A stretch of 5,246 nucleotides of DNA. Origin: Candidatus Uhrbacteria bacterium (GTDB lineage Bacteria; Patescibacteriota; Patescibacteriia; JACQRZ01). The notes under the pieces were generated by a model. It had not been told where the DNA came from. It made no database searches and was given only the letters and a program-made list of their open reading frames with translations. Numbering within the stretch: position 1 is the first letter of the stretch; each line of letters starts with the position of its first letter. Made by a program: the position numbers and the translations under genes. This document shows positions 1 through 5,081 of the stretch, piece after piece. The DNA lies in assembly GCA_016209345.1 (NCBI GenBank), contig JACQWH010000033.1, forward strand, positions 1-5,246, read 5' to 3'.

Positions 1-1
1 C

Positions 2-22
2 TTGATTCGTAATTCTTAATTC
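2..22. repeat. Heptamer repeat at the atpG 3' end (3 copies)
   Basis: Three consecutive 7-bp words, TTGATTC, GTAATTC and TTAATTC, fill bases 2-22. They lie immediately downstream of atpG in transcription order, and the last base of the third word belongs to its TAG stop. The words are those seen as the right-hand arm at the atpH/atpA, atpE/atpF and atpI/atpB junctions. The block may continue past the window edge. Confidence 0.9.
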
Positions 23-912
23 TATTCCAATGCCGCACGACCTGAAGAAATCTCCGCGATCTCCTGCGTGATGCCTGCTTGGCGAATCTGATTATAGGCC
101 AATCGGAGGTCAGAGAGAATATCCGTCGCGGCCTCTGACGCATTATGCATCGCAAGCATGCGGCTGCTATGCTCCGATGCCTCTGACTCCAACACCGCCT
201 GAAAAAGCTGTACCTCCAACAGCCGTGGAATAACGTACGACAGCACCTGGGTCTCTGATGGCTCAAATAGCATGCCCGCCAATTCCTTTTGTCGGCCATC
301 GGCACTGGGTACATCTATTCCAGACCCCAATTCAAGAGGAAGCAATTGCACGCATACCGGTTTTTGCTTTACGGATGAAATATAGTCGGTATATGCCAGA
401 TACACGCGATCAAGCTCCTTCTCGGCATAACGTTTCATTACCATGTGCGCAAGCGGCAGAATATCGGCGACCTGTGTCGTGATATCTTTTTTTAAAAAAT
501 CCGCGGCAATATTCGTTCCGGTACGCGCGAGAATGTCGCGCGCCCTTTTGCCCATGCTCAATACCTCAGTTGAAGACGCTCCCTCCTCTTTCACGCGCGC
601 CATTTTTTGACGCACGGTCAATGCCAATGTTGCATTAAAACTTCCGCACAGTCCCCTGTTCGTACTGACAACAATAAACCCTGCTTTCTTTACGGGTCGC
701 ACCTCAAGCAGTGGGTGAAGCGATGCATCGGCGGTACGCGAGGCAAGATAGCGCAAGACATCGCGCGCAAACGTCGCATACGGCCGGGTCGCGAGCACTG
801 CCGCGATTGCCTTGCGCATCTTTGCAGCCGATACCAGCTCCATTGCCTTGGTCATCTTTTTGGTGTTTCCGATTGAGCGGATCTGGCGTCTGATTTGTAA
901 CGTTCCTTTCAT
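22..912 (-). CDS. atpG: F1Fo ATP synthase subunit gamma
   Basis: Gamma is the central rotor shaft of F1: its N- and C-terminal helices form a coiled coil inside the alpha3beta3 head and its globular part sits on the c ring. The 296-residue product has the usual family length. The N-terminal helix carries IRRQIRSIGNTKKMTKAM, RGLCGSFN lies near residues 86-93, and the C-terminal helix ends with ITQEIAEISSG, close to the gamma signature. The signature normally has GA at its end and here reads GR. I chose the ATG at 912-910 because the protein then begins MKGTLQIRR as in homologues. A TTG 24 bases upstream would add eight residues that are only translated GTAATCC repeat. No Shine-Dalgarno sequence is visible, since heptamer repeat lies almost directly before the start. 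The TAG stop uses the last base of a repeat word. It follows atpA after a 74-base gap filled with repeats. Identification is secure. Confidence 0.97.
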   Translation of the reverse strand: MKGTLQIRRQIRSIGNTKKMTKAMELVSAAKMRKAIAAVLATRPYATFARDVLRYLASRTADASLHPLLEVRPVKKAGFIVVSTNRGLCGSFNATLALTVRQKMARVKEEGASSTEVLSMGKRARDILARTGTNIAADFLKKDITTQVADILPLAHMVMKRYAEKELDRVYLAYTDYISSVKQKPVCVQLLPLELGSGIDVPSADGRQKELAGMLFEPSETQVLSYVIPRLLEVQLFQAVLESEASEHSSRMLAMHNASEAATDILSDLRLAYNQIRQAGITQEIAEISSGRAALE

Positions 913-918
913 AATATC

Positions 919-953
919 GTAATCCGTAATCCGCAATCCGTAATCCGTAATTA
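919..953. repeat. GTAATCC heptamer tract before atpG (5 copies)
   Basis: Five words in perfect 7-bp register: GTAATCC, GTAATCC, GCAATCC, GTAATCC, GTAATTA. The tract ends six bases before the atpG start codon and occupies the place of a ribosome binding site. Its complement GGATTAC differs by one base from the GAATTAC words used at other junctions. Confidence 0.92.
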
Positions 954-955
954 TT

Positions 956-983
956 TTTACGAGTTACAAGTTACCGATTACGA
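956..983. repeat. TTAC-type heptamer tract after atpA (4 copies)
   Basis: Four words in register: TTTACGA, GTTACAA, GTTACCG, ATTACGA. The tract starts two bases after the GTAATCC tract and stops three bases short of the atpA stop codon, so two word types share one 74-base gap with a 2-base slip of phase. Confidence 0.75.
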
Positions 984-986
984 AAC

Positions 987-2519
987 TTATATTGGTATTG
1001 TCCTCTTGTATTCCTCAATCGCACCTTTTAGCCGCTGTTCGCTTTCCTCGCTCAACGCTTGTTCCTTGGCGATTGTTTCCATGAGTTCTCGCTTGGTGGT
1101 ATGAAGATATTCGTGCAATCCCTGTTCAACCTTCTTTATTTTCACAACGGGAATATCGTCAAACATCGCATTGACGCCGGCATACAGCGCGACGGTCTGA
1201 TACTCGAATGGCATGGGCTCGTATTGTCCCTGCTTGAGAATCTCCGTCAGGCGCGCACCGCGATTAATCTGCTTTTGTGTCGCTTCGTCCAAATCGGATC
1301 CAAACTGCGCAAAGGCAGCCAATTCGCGATATTGCGCAAGTTCAAGGCGCAATTTTCCGGCAACCTTTTTCATTGCCTTGGTCTGTGCCGCAGATCCCAC
1401 CCGAGAAACGGACAGACCGACATTGACCGCCGGACGAATGCCTTGATAAAAAAGATCGGATTCCAAATAAATTTGCCCGTCGGTGATGGAAATCACATTG
1501 GTTGGAATATATGCCGAGACATCCCCGGCCTGCGTTTCGATAATGGGAAGTGCGGTAAGCGATCCCCCGCCATGTTCCTTGTTCAATTTTGCCGCGCGTT
1601 CCAGAAGGCGCGAGTGGAGGTAAAAAATATCGCCCGGATATGCCTCGCGCCCCGGCGGACGGCGGAGGAGCAGTGAGAGTTGGCGATAGGCAACGGCGTG
1701 TTTTGAAAGATCGTCATAGATTACCAGCACGTCGCGCCCCTGATCCATAAAGTATTCCGCCATGGCGCATCCCGCAAACGGCGCAAGGTATGAGAGTGAG
1801 GCAGGATCCGATGCGCCCGCGAGAACAATCGTGGTGTACTCCATCGCTCCTTCTTCTTGGAGTTTCGCGACGAGCTTTGCGATTTTTCCTTCTTTTTGTC
1901 CCACCGCAACGTAGACGCAAAGAATATCATTGCCGGCCGCACGCTCGTGCTTCTGATTGATAATGGTGTCAATGGCAATGGCGGTCTTTCCGGTCTGACG
2001 ATCGCCGATAATCAGCTCGCGCTGGCCGCGGCCCACCGGAATCATCGCGTCAATCGCCTTGATGCCGGTATGGAGCGGCTGGTGTACGCCTTTCCGCGTA
2101 ATGACGCCGGGCGCGATTTTTTCAACAGGGTAGGATGTTTGAGAAATAATGGCGCCCTTGCCGTCAAGCGGTTCGCCCAAAGGGTTTACGACGCGACCGA
2201 CAAGCGCATCACCAACCGGAACCTCCAAAATACGGCCCGTACTTTTGACACTATCACCCTCTTTGATGCTCGTATAATCCCCGAGAATCATGGCGCCGAT
2301 GGTATCCTCTTCAAGGTTGAGCACGACAGCAATAACCGGTTCACCGACGGACGTCTCGATCTCAAGCATCTCGGCAAGCTTAGCATCAGAGAGTCCCAGG
2401 ATGCGCGCTATGCCATCGCCCACTTCAATAATGCGTCCGACGTGAGATTCTTCAATTTCGCCCTTGAACGAGAGAATCTGATTTTTCAGCGATTCGAGAA
2501 TGTAATTCGTTTGTGACAT
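987..2519 (-). CDS. atpA: F1Fo ATP synthase subunit alpha
   Basis: Alpha alternates with beta in the F1 hexamer, carries the non-catalytic nucleotide sites and lends an arginine to each catalytic site. The product is 510 residues, a normal length. The N-terminal helix that docks onto delta is present (about residues 5-22), followed by the beta-barrel domain. The P-loop GDRQTGKT is at 172-179 and a Walker B-type strand DVLVIYDDLSKH at 263-274. The alpha/beta signature PAVNVGLSVS is at 363-372, followed immediately by the arginine finger R373, the same number as in E. coli. The C-terminal helical domain is complete to residue 510. I chose the ATG at 2519-2517 because it gives the family-like start MSQTNYILES. 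A TTG at 2540 would add seven unsupported residues. The 20 bases upstream are A/T-rich without a ribosome binding site. A repeat-derived hairpin lies between this gene and atpH. Confidence 0.98.
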   Translation of the reverse strand: MSQTNYILESLKNQILSFKGEIEESHVGRIIEVGDGIARILGLSDAKLAEMLEIETSVGEPVIAVVLNLEEDTIGAMILGDYTSIKEGDSVKSTGRILEVPVGDALVGRVVNPLGEPLDGKGAIISQTSYPVEKIAPGVITRKGVHQPLHTGIKAIDAMIPVGRGQRELIIGDRQTGKTAIAIDTIINQKHERAAGNDILCVYVAVGQKEGKIAKLVAKLQEEGAMEYTTIVLAGASDPASLSYLAPFAGCAMAEYFMDQGRDVLVIYDDLSKHAVAYRQLSLLLRRPPGREAYPGDIFYLHSRLLERAAKLNKEHGGGSLTALPIIETQAGDVSAYIPTNVISITDGQIYLESDLFYQGIRPAVNVGLSVSRVGSAAQTKAMKKVAGKLRLELAQYRELAAFAQFGSDLDEATQKQINRGARLTEILKQGQYEPMPFEYQTVALYAGVNAMFDDIPVVKIKKVEQGLHEYLHTTKRELMETIAKEQALSEESEQRLKGAIEEYKRTIPI

Positions 2520-2575
2520 AGAAAAAAATATTATCTGCAAAAACGATAGTGAACTCTGATGATATGAAGAATAAT

Positions 2576-2635
2576 GAATTACGAATTAAGAATCAAGGAT
2601 ACGATGCTTAGGGCTTGATTCATAATTCTTAATTC
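2576..2635. repeat. Inverted heptamer repeat between atpH and atpA
   Basis: The left arm 2576-2597 has GAATTAC, GAATTAA, GAATCAA and G. The right arm 2614-2635 has C, TTGATTC, ATAATTC and TTAATTC. The arms are complementary at 20 of 22 positions around a 16-base loop. In the mRNA this is an AU-rich stem between atpH and atpA. No U-run follows directly, so it is not a typical terminator. The atpH stop codon lies in the right arm. Confidence 0.88.
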
Positions 2636-3000
2636 CTTTGAAGGTGTCTCCTCAACTGTCGTATCCGTGCACTTAGGCTGCCATCTACACGGCGATCGCC
2701 GATCGTCAGAACGGCGCCGGCAATAAGCGAGGGGTCATGAATGATGGAAACCTGACCCTTGAGCTTGAAGCGACGCGCACCCTCTGCGTCTGAAAGGCGA
2801 AGAGAAATGTTCTGTGCTCCTGCCTCTTTCTTTACCACTTCTTCCAGGGCCGTCATTATTCGAGCCAAAAACTTCATCTGTCCCATAACGCCTAATCGCC
2901 CGACGATCGCGCGCGTGATCGCATCAATCTCGCTCTTTTTCTTTTTGCGCGTGAGATCACGGAGCGCCACTGCAAAATTTTTAACGTTTTGCTTTTTCAT
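2629..3000 (-). CDS. atpH: F1Fo ATP synthase subunit delta, short form
   Basis: Delta caps the F1 head and joins it to the b subunits of the peripheral stalk. The C-terminal signature is clear: HDPSLIAGAVLTIGDRRVDG from about residue 88, then a final helix with SARIRQLRRHL, matching the family's DPSLIGG...IGD...DGS pattern. The N-terminus has FAVAL, like the YAxAL start of the family. The product is only 123 residues against about 175-180 in well-studied bacteria. The shortage falls in the N-terminal helical bundle, normally about 105 residues, of which only some 45-60 remain. There is no frame break, so this looks like a compact form rather than a damaged gene. The ATG overlaps the atpF stop in an ATGA junction, implying translational coupling. 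The last codon (Asn) and the TAA stop lie inside a heptamer repeat (2629-2635). Confidence 0.92.
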   Translation of the reverse strand: MKKQNVKNFAVALRDLTRKKKKSEIDAITRAIVGRLGVMGQMKFLARIMTALEEVVKKEAGAQNISLRLSDAEGARRFKLKGQVSIIHDPSLIAGAVLTIGDRRVDGSLSARIRQLRRHLQRN

Positions 3001-3494
3001 CCCGCAATTTTTTCAAGGGTCTTCTTTACCAACGCATCGCCAACCTTCTCATGCGGCATATCGCCAAGAACCCGCTCGGTTGCCGAAACCACCAATTGCG
3101 CGATATGACCCCTTGCTTCATGAATCAGGGTTTCTTTTTCGTTTTTCAGCATTGTTCGCGTCTGCTCAACAATCTGACGCACATCATCCTTTGTTTTCTC
3201 TATTGTCGCATTCTGGCGCTGCTCAGCCGTCTGTCCCGCTGTTTCCAGTATCTGCGCCGCTTCCTGTCGCGTTTTGATGAGTATTTCTTCAGACATCTTC
3301 TCGGTTTGCCGCAGACGCTCCTCAATCGCGCGCGCATCATCAACGCTTTTCGCAATCATCGTTTCACGCTTTTCAAGCATCGCAAGAAGTGGACGATACA
3401 CGAATTTGTACAGCACGACCAACAAGATCGCGAAATTTATAAGCTGCGCGATCAAGAGCTTCCAGTCAATGCCTAATTTACTTAAGATCTCCAT
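2997..3494 (-). CDS. atpF: F1Fo ATP synthase subunit b
   Basis: Subunit b forms the peripheral stalk that holds the alpha3beta3 head still against the membrane motor. The 165-residue product has the typical layout: a short N-terminus beginning MEILSKLGIDWK, one transmembrane helix at about residues 12-32, the juxtamembrane FVYRPLLAMLEKR motif, then a long charged helix to about residue 145 that should form the b-b coiled coil, and a C-terminal delta-binding end. The length is normal, so only one b gene is expected here. The ATG at 3494-3492 is the only plausible start, because no in-frame ATG, GTG or TTG lies between it and the purine-rich AAAGGAG upstream. The TGA stop overlaps the atpH ATG by four bases. 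This is the only gene junction downstream of atpI without heptamer repeats. Confidence 0.96.
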   Translation of the reverse strand: MEILSKLGIDWKLLIAQLINFAILLVVLYKFVYRPLLAMLEKRETMIAKSVDDARAIEERLRQTEKMSEEILIKTRQEAAQILETAGQTAEQRQNATIEKTKDDVRQIVEQTRTMLKNEKETLIHEARGHIAQLVVSATERVLGDMPHEKVGDALVKKTLEKIAG

Positions 3495-3513
3495 ACACGA
3501 TTTATACGTTTTT

Positions 3514-3520
3514 CTCCTTT
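3514..3520 (-). promoter_or_regulatory. Distant Shine-Dalgarno-like site upstream of atpF
   Basis: The minus strand reads AAAGGAG here, the best ribosome-binding match in the window. It is 19 bases from the atpF ATG, much more than the usual 5-10, and no alternative start codon in the frame lies closer. It may be a weak or looped-out binding site, or chance. Confidence 0.3.
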
Positions 3521-3532
3521 CACCATTGCGAA

Positions 3533-3619
3533 GAATTAAGAATCTCGAATTAAGAATTACGAATATGAATTCTGGCCTATGTTTTATGTGCTTAATTCTT
3601 GATTCTTGATTCGTAATTC
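3533..3619. repeat. Inverted heptamer repeat between atpE and atpF
   Basis: The left arm 3533-3560 has GAATTAA, GAATCTC, GAATTAA and GAATTAC, with a decayed continuation to 3572. The right arm 3592-3619 has TTAATTC, TTGATTC, TTGATTC and GTAATTC. The arms pair at 23 of 28 positions around a 31-base loop. Together with flanking bases this block makes up most of the 159-base gap. I see no other gene or signal in that gap apart from the distant AAAGGAG at 3514-3520. Confidence 0.85.
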
Positions 3620-3653
3620 GCCGACCAAAGAAAGGATCATCCTGTCAAATAAA

Positions 3654-3908
3654 TTAGACAAACTTCACCAACAGGGCAATGACCAGTGCGTAAATCGCGA
3701 TGGCCTCAGTAAAAGCAATACCCAGAATCATAACCGTCTGAATCTTGCCGGCAGCTTCAGGATTACGACCGATTGCCTCAAGCGCTTTTCCAACCAAAAT
3801 ACCGATACCGATCCCGGGACCGATCGCGCCCAATCCCATAGCGAGGGCCGGACCGAGAAATTTTGCCCATTCCGCGGATGCTTCGATGAGCTTCAATTGT
3901 TCTTCCAT
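3654..3908 (-). CDS. atpE: F1Fo ATP synthase subunit c
   Basis: Subunit c is the membrane hairpin that oligomerises into the ion-driven rotor ring. The 84-residue product has two transmembrane helices joined by the polar loop RNPEA (residues 48-52). The first helix carries the glycine ladder GLGAIGPGIGIG that packs neighbouring subunits. The second has the ion-binding carboxylate E68 in IAFTEAIAIYALVIALL. Na+-type rings such as that of Ilyobacter have a Gln in helix 1 (GVGQG) and Ser-Thr directly after the Glu. Here these positions are Ile and Ala-Ile, so proton coupling is inferred. The ATG start is unambiguous, but the only Shine-Dalgarno-like bases (AAGG) end one base before it, which is too close. 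The gene is bordered on both sides by heptamer repeat blocks, leaving gaps of 73 bases to atpB and 159 to atpF. Confidence 0.97.
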   Translation of the reverse strand: MEEQLKLIEASAEWAKFLGPALAMGLGAIGPGIGIGILVGKALEAIGRNPEAAGKIQTVMILGIAFTEAIAIYALVIALLVKFV

Positions 3909-3911
3909 ACC

Positions 3912-3984
3912 TTATGTAGGTTATAGGTTATAGCTTTTAGGTTATAGTGTTGACTACAAGCTACAAGCTACAAGCTACAAGCTA
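3912..3984. repeat. Mixed heptamer tract between atpB and atpE (about 10 copies)
   Basis: In one unbroken 7-bp register the words are TTATGTA, GGTTATA (twice), GCTTTTA, GGTTATA, GTGTTGA and then CTACAAG four times, ending in a CTA that is the complement of the atpB stop codon TAG. Nearly the whole 73-base gap is built of heptamers. The word changes midway without a change of register. Confidence 0.88.
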
Positions 3985-4725
3985 GTGGTGTGCTTCCTCC
4001 ATGCTCATCTTCAAGAATACCAACGTCAACATGGCAAACACGAGCGCTTGAATAAATCCGACAAATACCTCGAGAGCAAGGAATGGCAAGGGAATAATAT
4101 ATGGTACCAGGAAGGACATAACGGTCAAGAGGACTTCTCCGGCAAAGATATTGCCAAAAAGACGAAACGAAAAGGAAACAAGCTTTGCGGCCTCTGAGAC
4201 AATTTCCAAAATACCGACGAAAAAATTGATGGGGCTCGTAAAATTCAAAAACTTCCCCATATACTTCACAACGCCAATACTCATAACACCCACCACCTGC
4301 ACGGTAATCACGCTGATGATTGCGAGCGCAAGGGTAAAGTTGAGGTCAGCCGATGTAGCACGGATGAATGAAATAATGACGGGTTTTCCATCATGCTCTT
4401 CAAGGACACCGATCGCGCCGCCCATACCGGGCAGAAGTCCTGCCCAATTAACCGCGAGAACAAACAAAAAGATGGTGGCTATCAGCGGGAAAAACTTCCG
4501 CGACTGTGCGCGATCCTTCGTCACTCCATCAATCATCTTAAGGAGAAGGTCAAGTATTGCCTCAAAGGCATTGTGGATGCCGCGTGGTTTCAAGGATGCG
4601 CCACGCGCCGCAAGCCATCCTACCGCAATTAATACAACACTCATCACCCACCCAACCAGCATGCTGTTAGTGACGGGGAATGTTCCGATGTGAGCAATGG
4701 ATTCTGCGGCTATTGAGATGTTCAT
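3982..4725 (-). CDS. atpB: F1Fo ATP synthase subunit a
   Basis: Subunit a is the stator of the proton motor and provides the half-channels next to the c ring. The 247-residue product is hydrophobic throughout, with the family's membrane helices. The essential arginine is R188 in SFRLFGNIFAGEVLL, equivalent to E. coli R210. E197 matches E. coli E219, and Q226 in FVGFIQALVFAML matches Q252 of the last helix. The N-terminal half has the conserved FFPLIATIFLFVLAVNWAGLLPG. I chose the ATG at 4725-4723, giving MNISIAAES. A TTG 18 bases upstream would add MIRNSR, which is only translated heptamer repeat. No Shine-Dalgarno sequence is present: repeat words begin four bases before the start. The TAG stop reads into a CTACAAG repeat tract. 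It lies 28 bases after atpI. Confidence 0.97.
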   Translation of the reverse strand: MNISIAAESIAHIGTFPVTNSMLVGWVMSVVLIAVGWLAARGASLKPRGIHNAFEAILDLLLKMIDGVTKDRAQSRKFFPLIATIFLFVLAVNWAGLLPGMGGAIGVLEEHDGKPVIISFIRATSADLNFTLALAIISVITVQVVGVMSIGVVKYMGKFLNFTSPINFFVGILEIVSEAAKLVSFSFRLFGNIFAGEVLLTVMSFLVPYIIPLPFLALEVFVGFIQALVFAMLTLVFLKMSMEEAHH

Positions 4726-4729
4726 ACGA

Positions 4730-4816
4730 GAATTACGAATCAAGAATCACGAATTAAGCATCGCCCTTTTTAACGTTTTGTTCTATTCTTAATTCTTGAT
4801 TCTTAATTCTTGATTC
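4730..4816. repeat. Inverted heptamer repeat spanning the atpI end and atpB start
   Basis: The left arm 4730-4758 has GAATTAC, GAATCAA, GAATCAC, GAATTAA and G. The right arm 4788-4816 has C, TTAATTC, TTGATTC, TTAATTC and TTGATTC. The arms pair at 25 of 29 positions around a 29-base loop. The right arm is inside the AtpZ/AtpI-like coding region. The left arm contains that gene's stop and reaches to four bases before the atpB ATG. Confidence 0.9.
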
Positions 4817-5038
4817 ATCTTCTGTGACTTTCAGAAGCGCCATTGTTTTTTTATACACCAAAACTGTTGAGCACGTGATAGCGAAGAGGATGCCCATTAA
4901 AAAAAAGAGCGGCGAACTCCCGAGCGCGGAATCAACAAAACGTCCCAAAAGCGCAAACACTACAAGCGGAATAGCGATGAGGTATCCCATCTGCAGCGCA
5001 AGGCCGAACGGTTGTGGATTGTTGTCGCTCTTTTGCAT
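4754..5038 (-). CDS. AtpZ/AtpI-like ATP synthase accessory membrane protein
   Basis: This small two-helix membrane protein precedes atpB, the place where atp operons carry atpI or atpZ. Proteins of this group help assemble the c ring or take part in Mg2+/Ca2+ transport. Residues about 15-36 and 43-64 are hydrophobic and flank LLGRFVDSALGSSPLFFLMGI, which resembles the short AtpZ-type pattern (Gly, Asp, LG-x-x-P between the helices) more than the longer AtpI of E. coli. The 94-residue product has an odd tail. From E75 to about I85 the protein is translated heptamer repeat (ESRIKNQELRI), followed by a short polar end, and the TAA stop is also inside a repeat word. The natural protein probably ended near residue 74. 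The family assignment is by layout, pattern and position. The choice between AtpZ and AtpI is not firm, so I leave the symbol empty. Confidence 0.85.
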   Translation of the reverse strand: MQKSDNNPQPFGLALQMGYLIAIPLVVFALLGRFVDSALGSSPLFFLMGILFAITCSTVLVYKKTMALLKVTEDESRIKNQELRIEQNVKKGDA

Positions 5039-5045
5039 GCCTACT

Positions 5046-5073
5046 ACACTACACTATTTTCCGCTCCAGTCAA
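5046..5073 (-). promoter_or_regulatory. Possible promoter for the atp operon
   Basis: On the minus strand TTGACT (5073-5068) matches the -35 consensus in all the strong positions. After a 16-base spacer TAGTGT (5051-5046) keeps the T-A-...-T of a -10 box. It sits in the only gap ahead of the atp genes, just after the upstream stop codon. The -10 box ends seven bases before the ATG of the AtpZ/AtpI-like gene, so a start site here would give a leaderless or nearly leaderless mRNA. The -10 is weak and the area is a small TAGTG tandem run, so this is tentative. Confidence 0.35.
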
Positions 5074-5081
5074 GGGGAAAT

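Noticed and set aside
910..936. TTG start for atpG that adds eight residues
   Set aside because: The added residues are translated GTAATCC repeat. The ATG at 912 gives the conserved gamma N-terminus.
1059..1676. Plus-strand 205-codon open frame opposite atpA
   Set aside because: It is antisense to a clear alpha subunit coding region and its translation shows no recognisable domain.
1857..2516. Plus-strand 219-codon open frame opposite the N-terminal half of atpA
   Set aside because: It is a shadow of the conserved alpha coding sequence, with no independent start signal or family likeness.
2759..3277. Plus-strand 172-codon frame across atpH and atpF
   Set aside because: It is antisense to two genuine overlapping genes, with a low-complexity Ser/Phe/Arg-rich translation.
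3533..3619. CRISPR array
   Set aside because: The units are 7 bp with no spacers, there are no 23-37 bp direct repeats, and no cas gene is nearby.
3633..3643. Short palindrome AGGATCATCCT followed on the minus strand by a T-rich stretch, as a terminator after atpE
   Set aside because: With a workable loop the stem has only four pairs, and the T-run is interrupted.
4151..4693. Plus-strand 180-codon frame opposite atpB
   Set aside because: It mirrors the membrane protein codons of subunit a and resembles no known protein.
4723..4743. TTG start for atpB that adds six residues
   Set aside because: The extra residues come from repeat words. The ATG at 4725 is a better start.
2979..4781. Shared TTTTAACGTTTTG in atpH and in the AtpZ/AtpI-like tail
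   Set aside because: Only two copies exist, both in A/T-rich lysine and asparagine codons, so chance is adequate.
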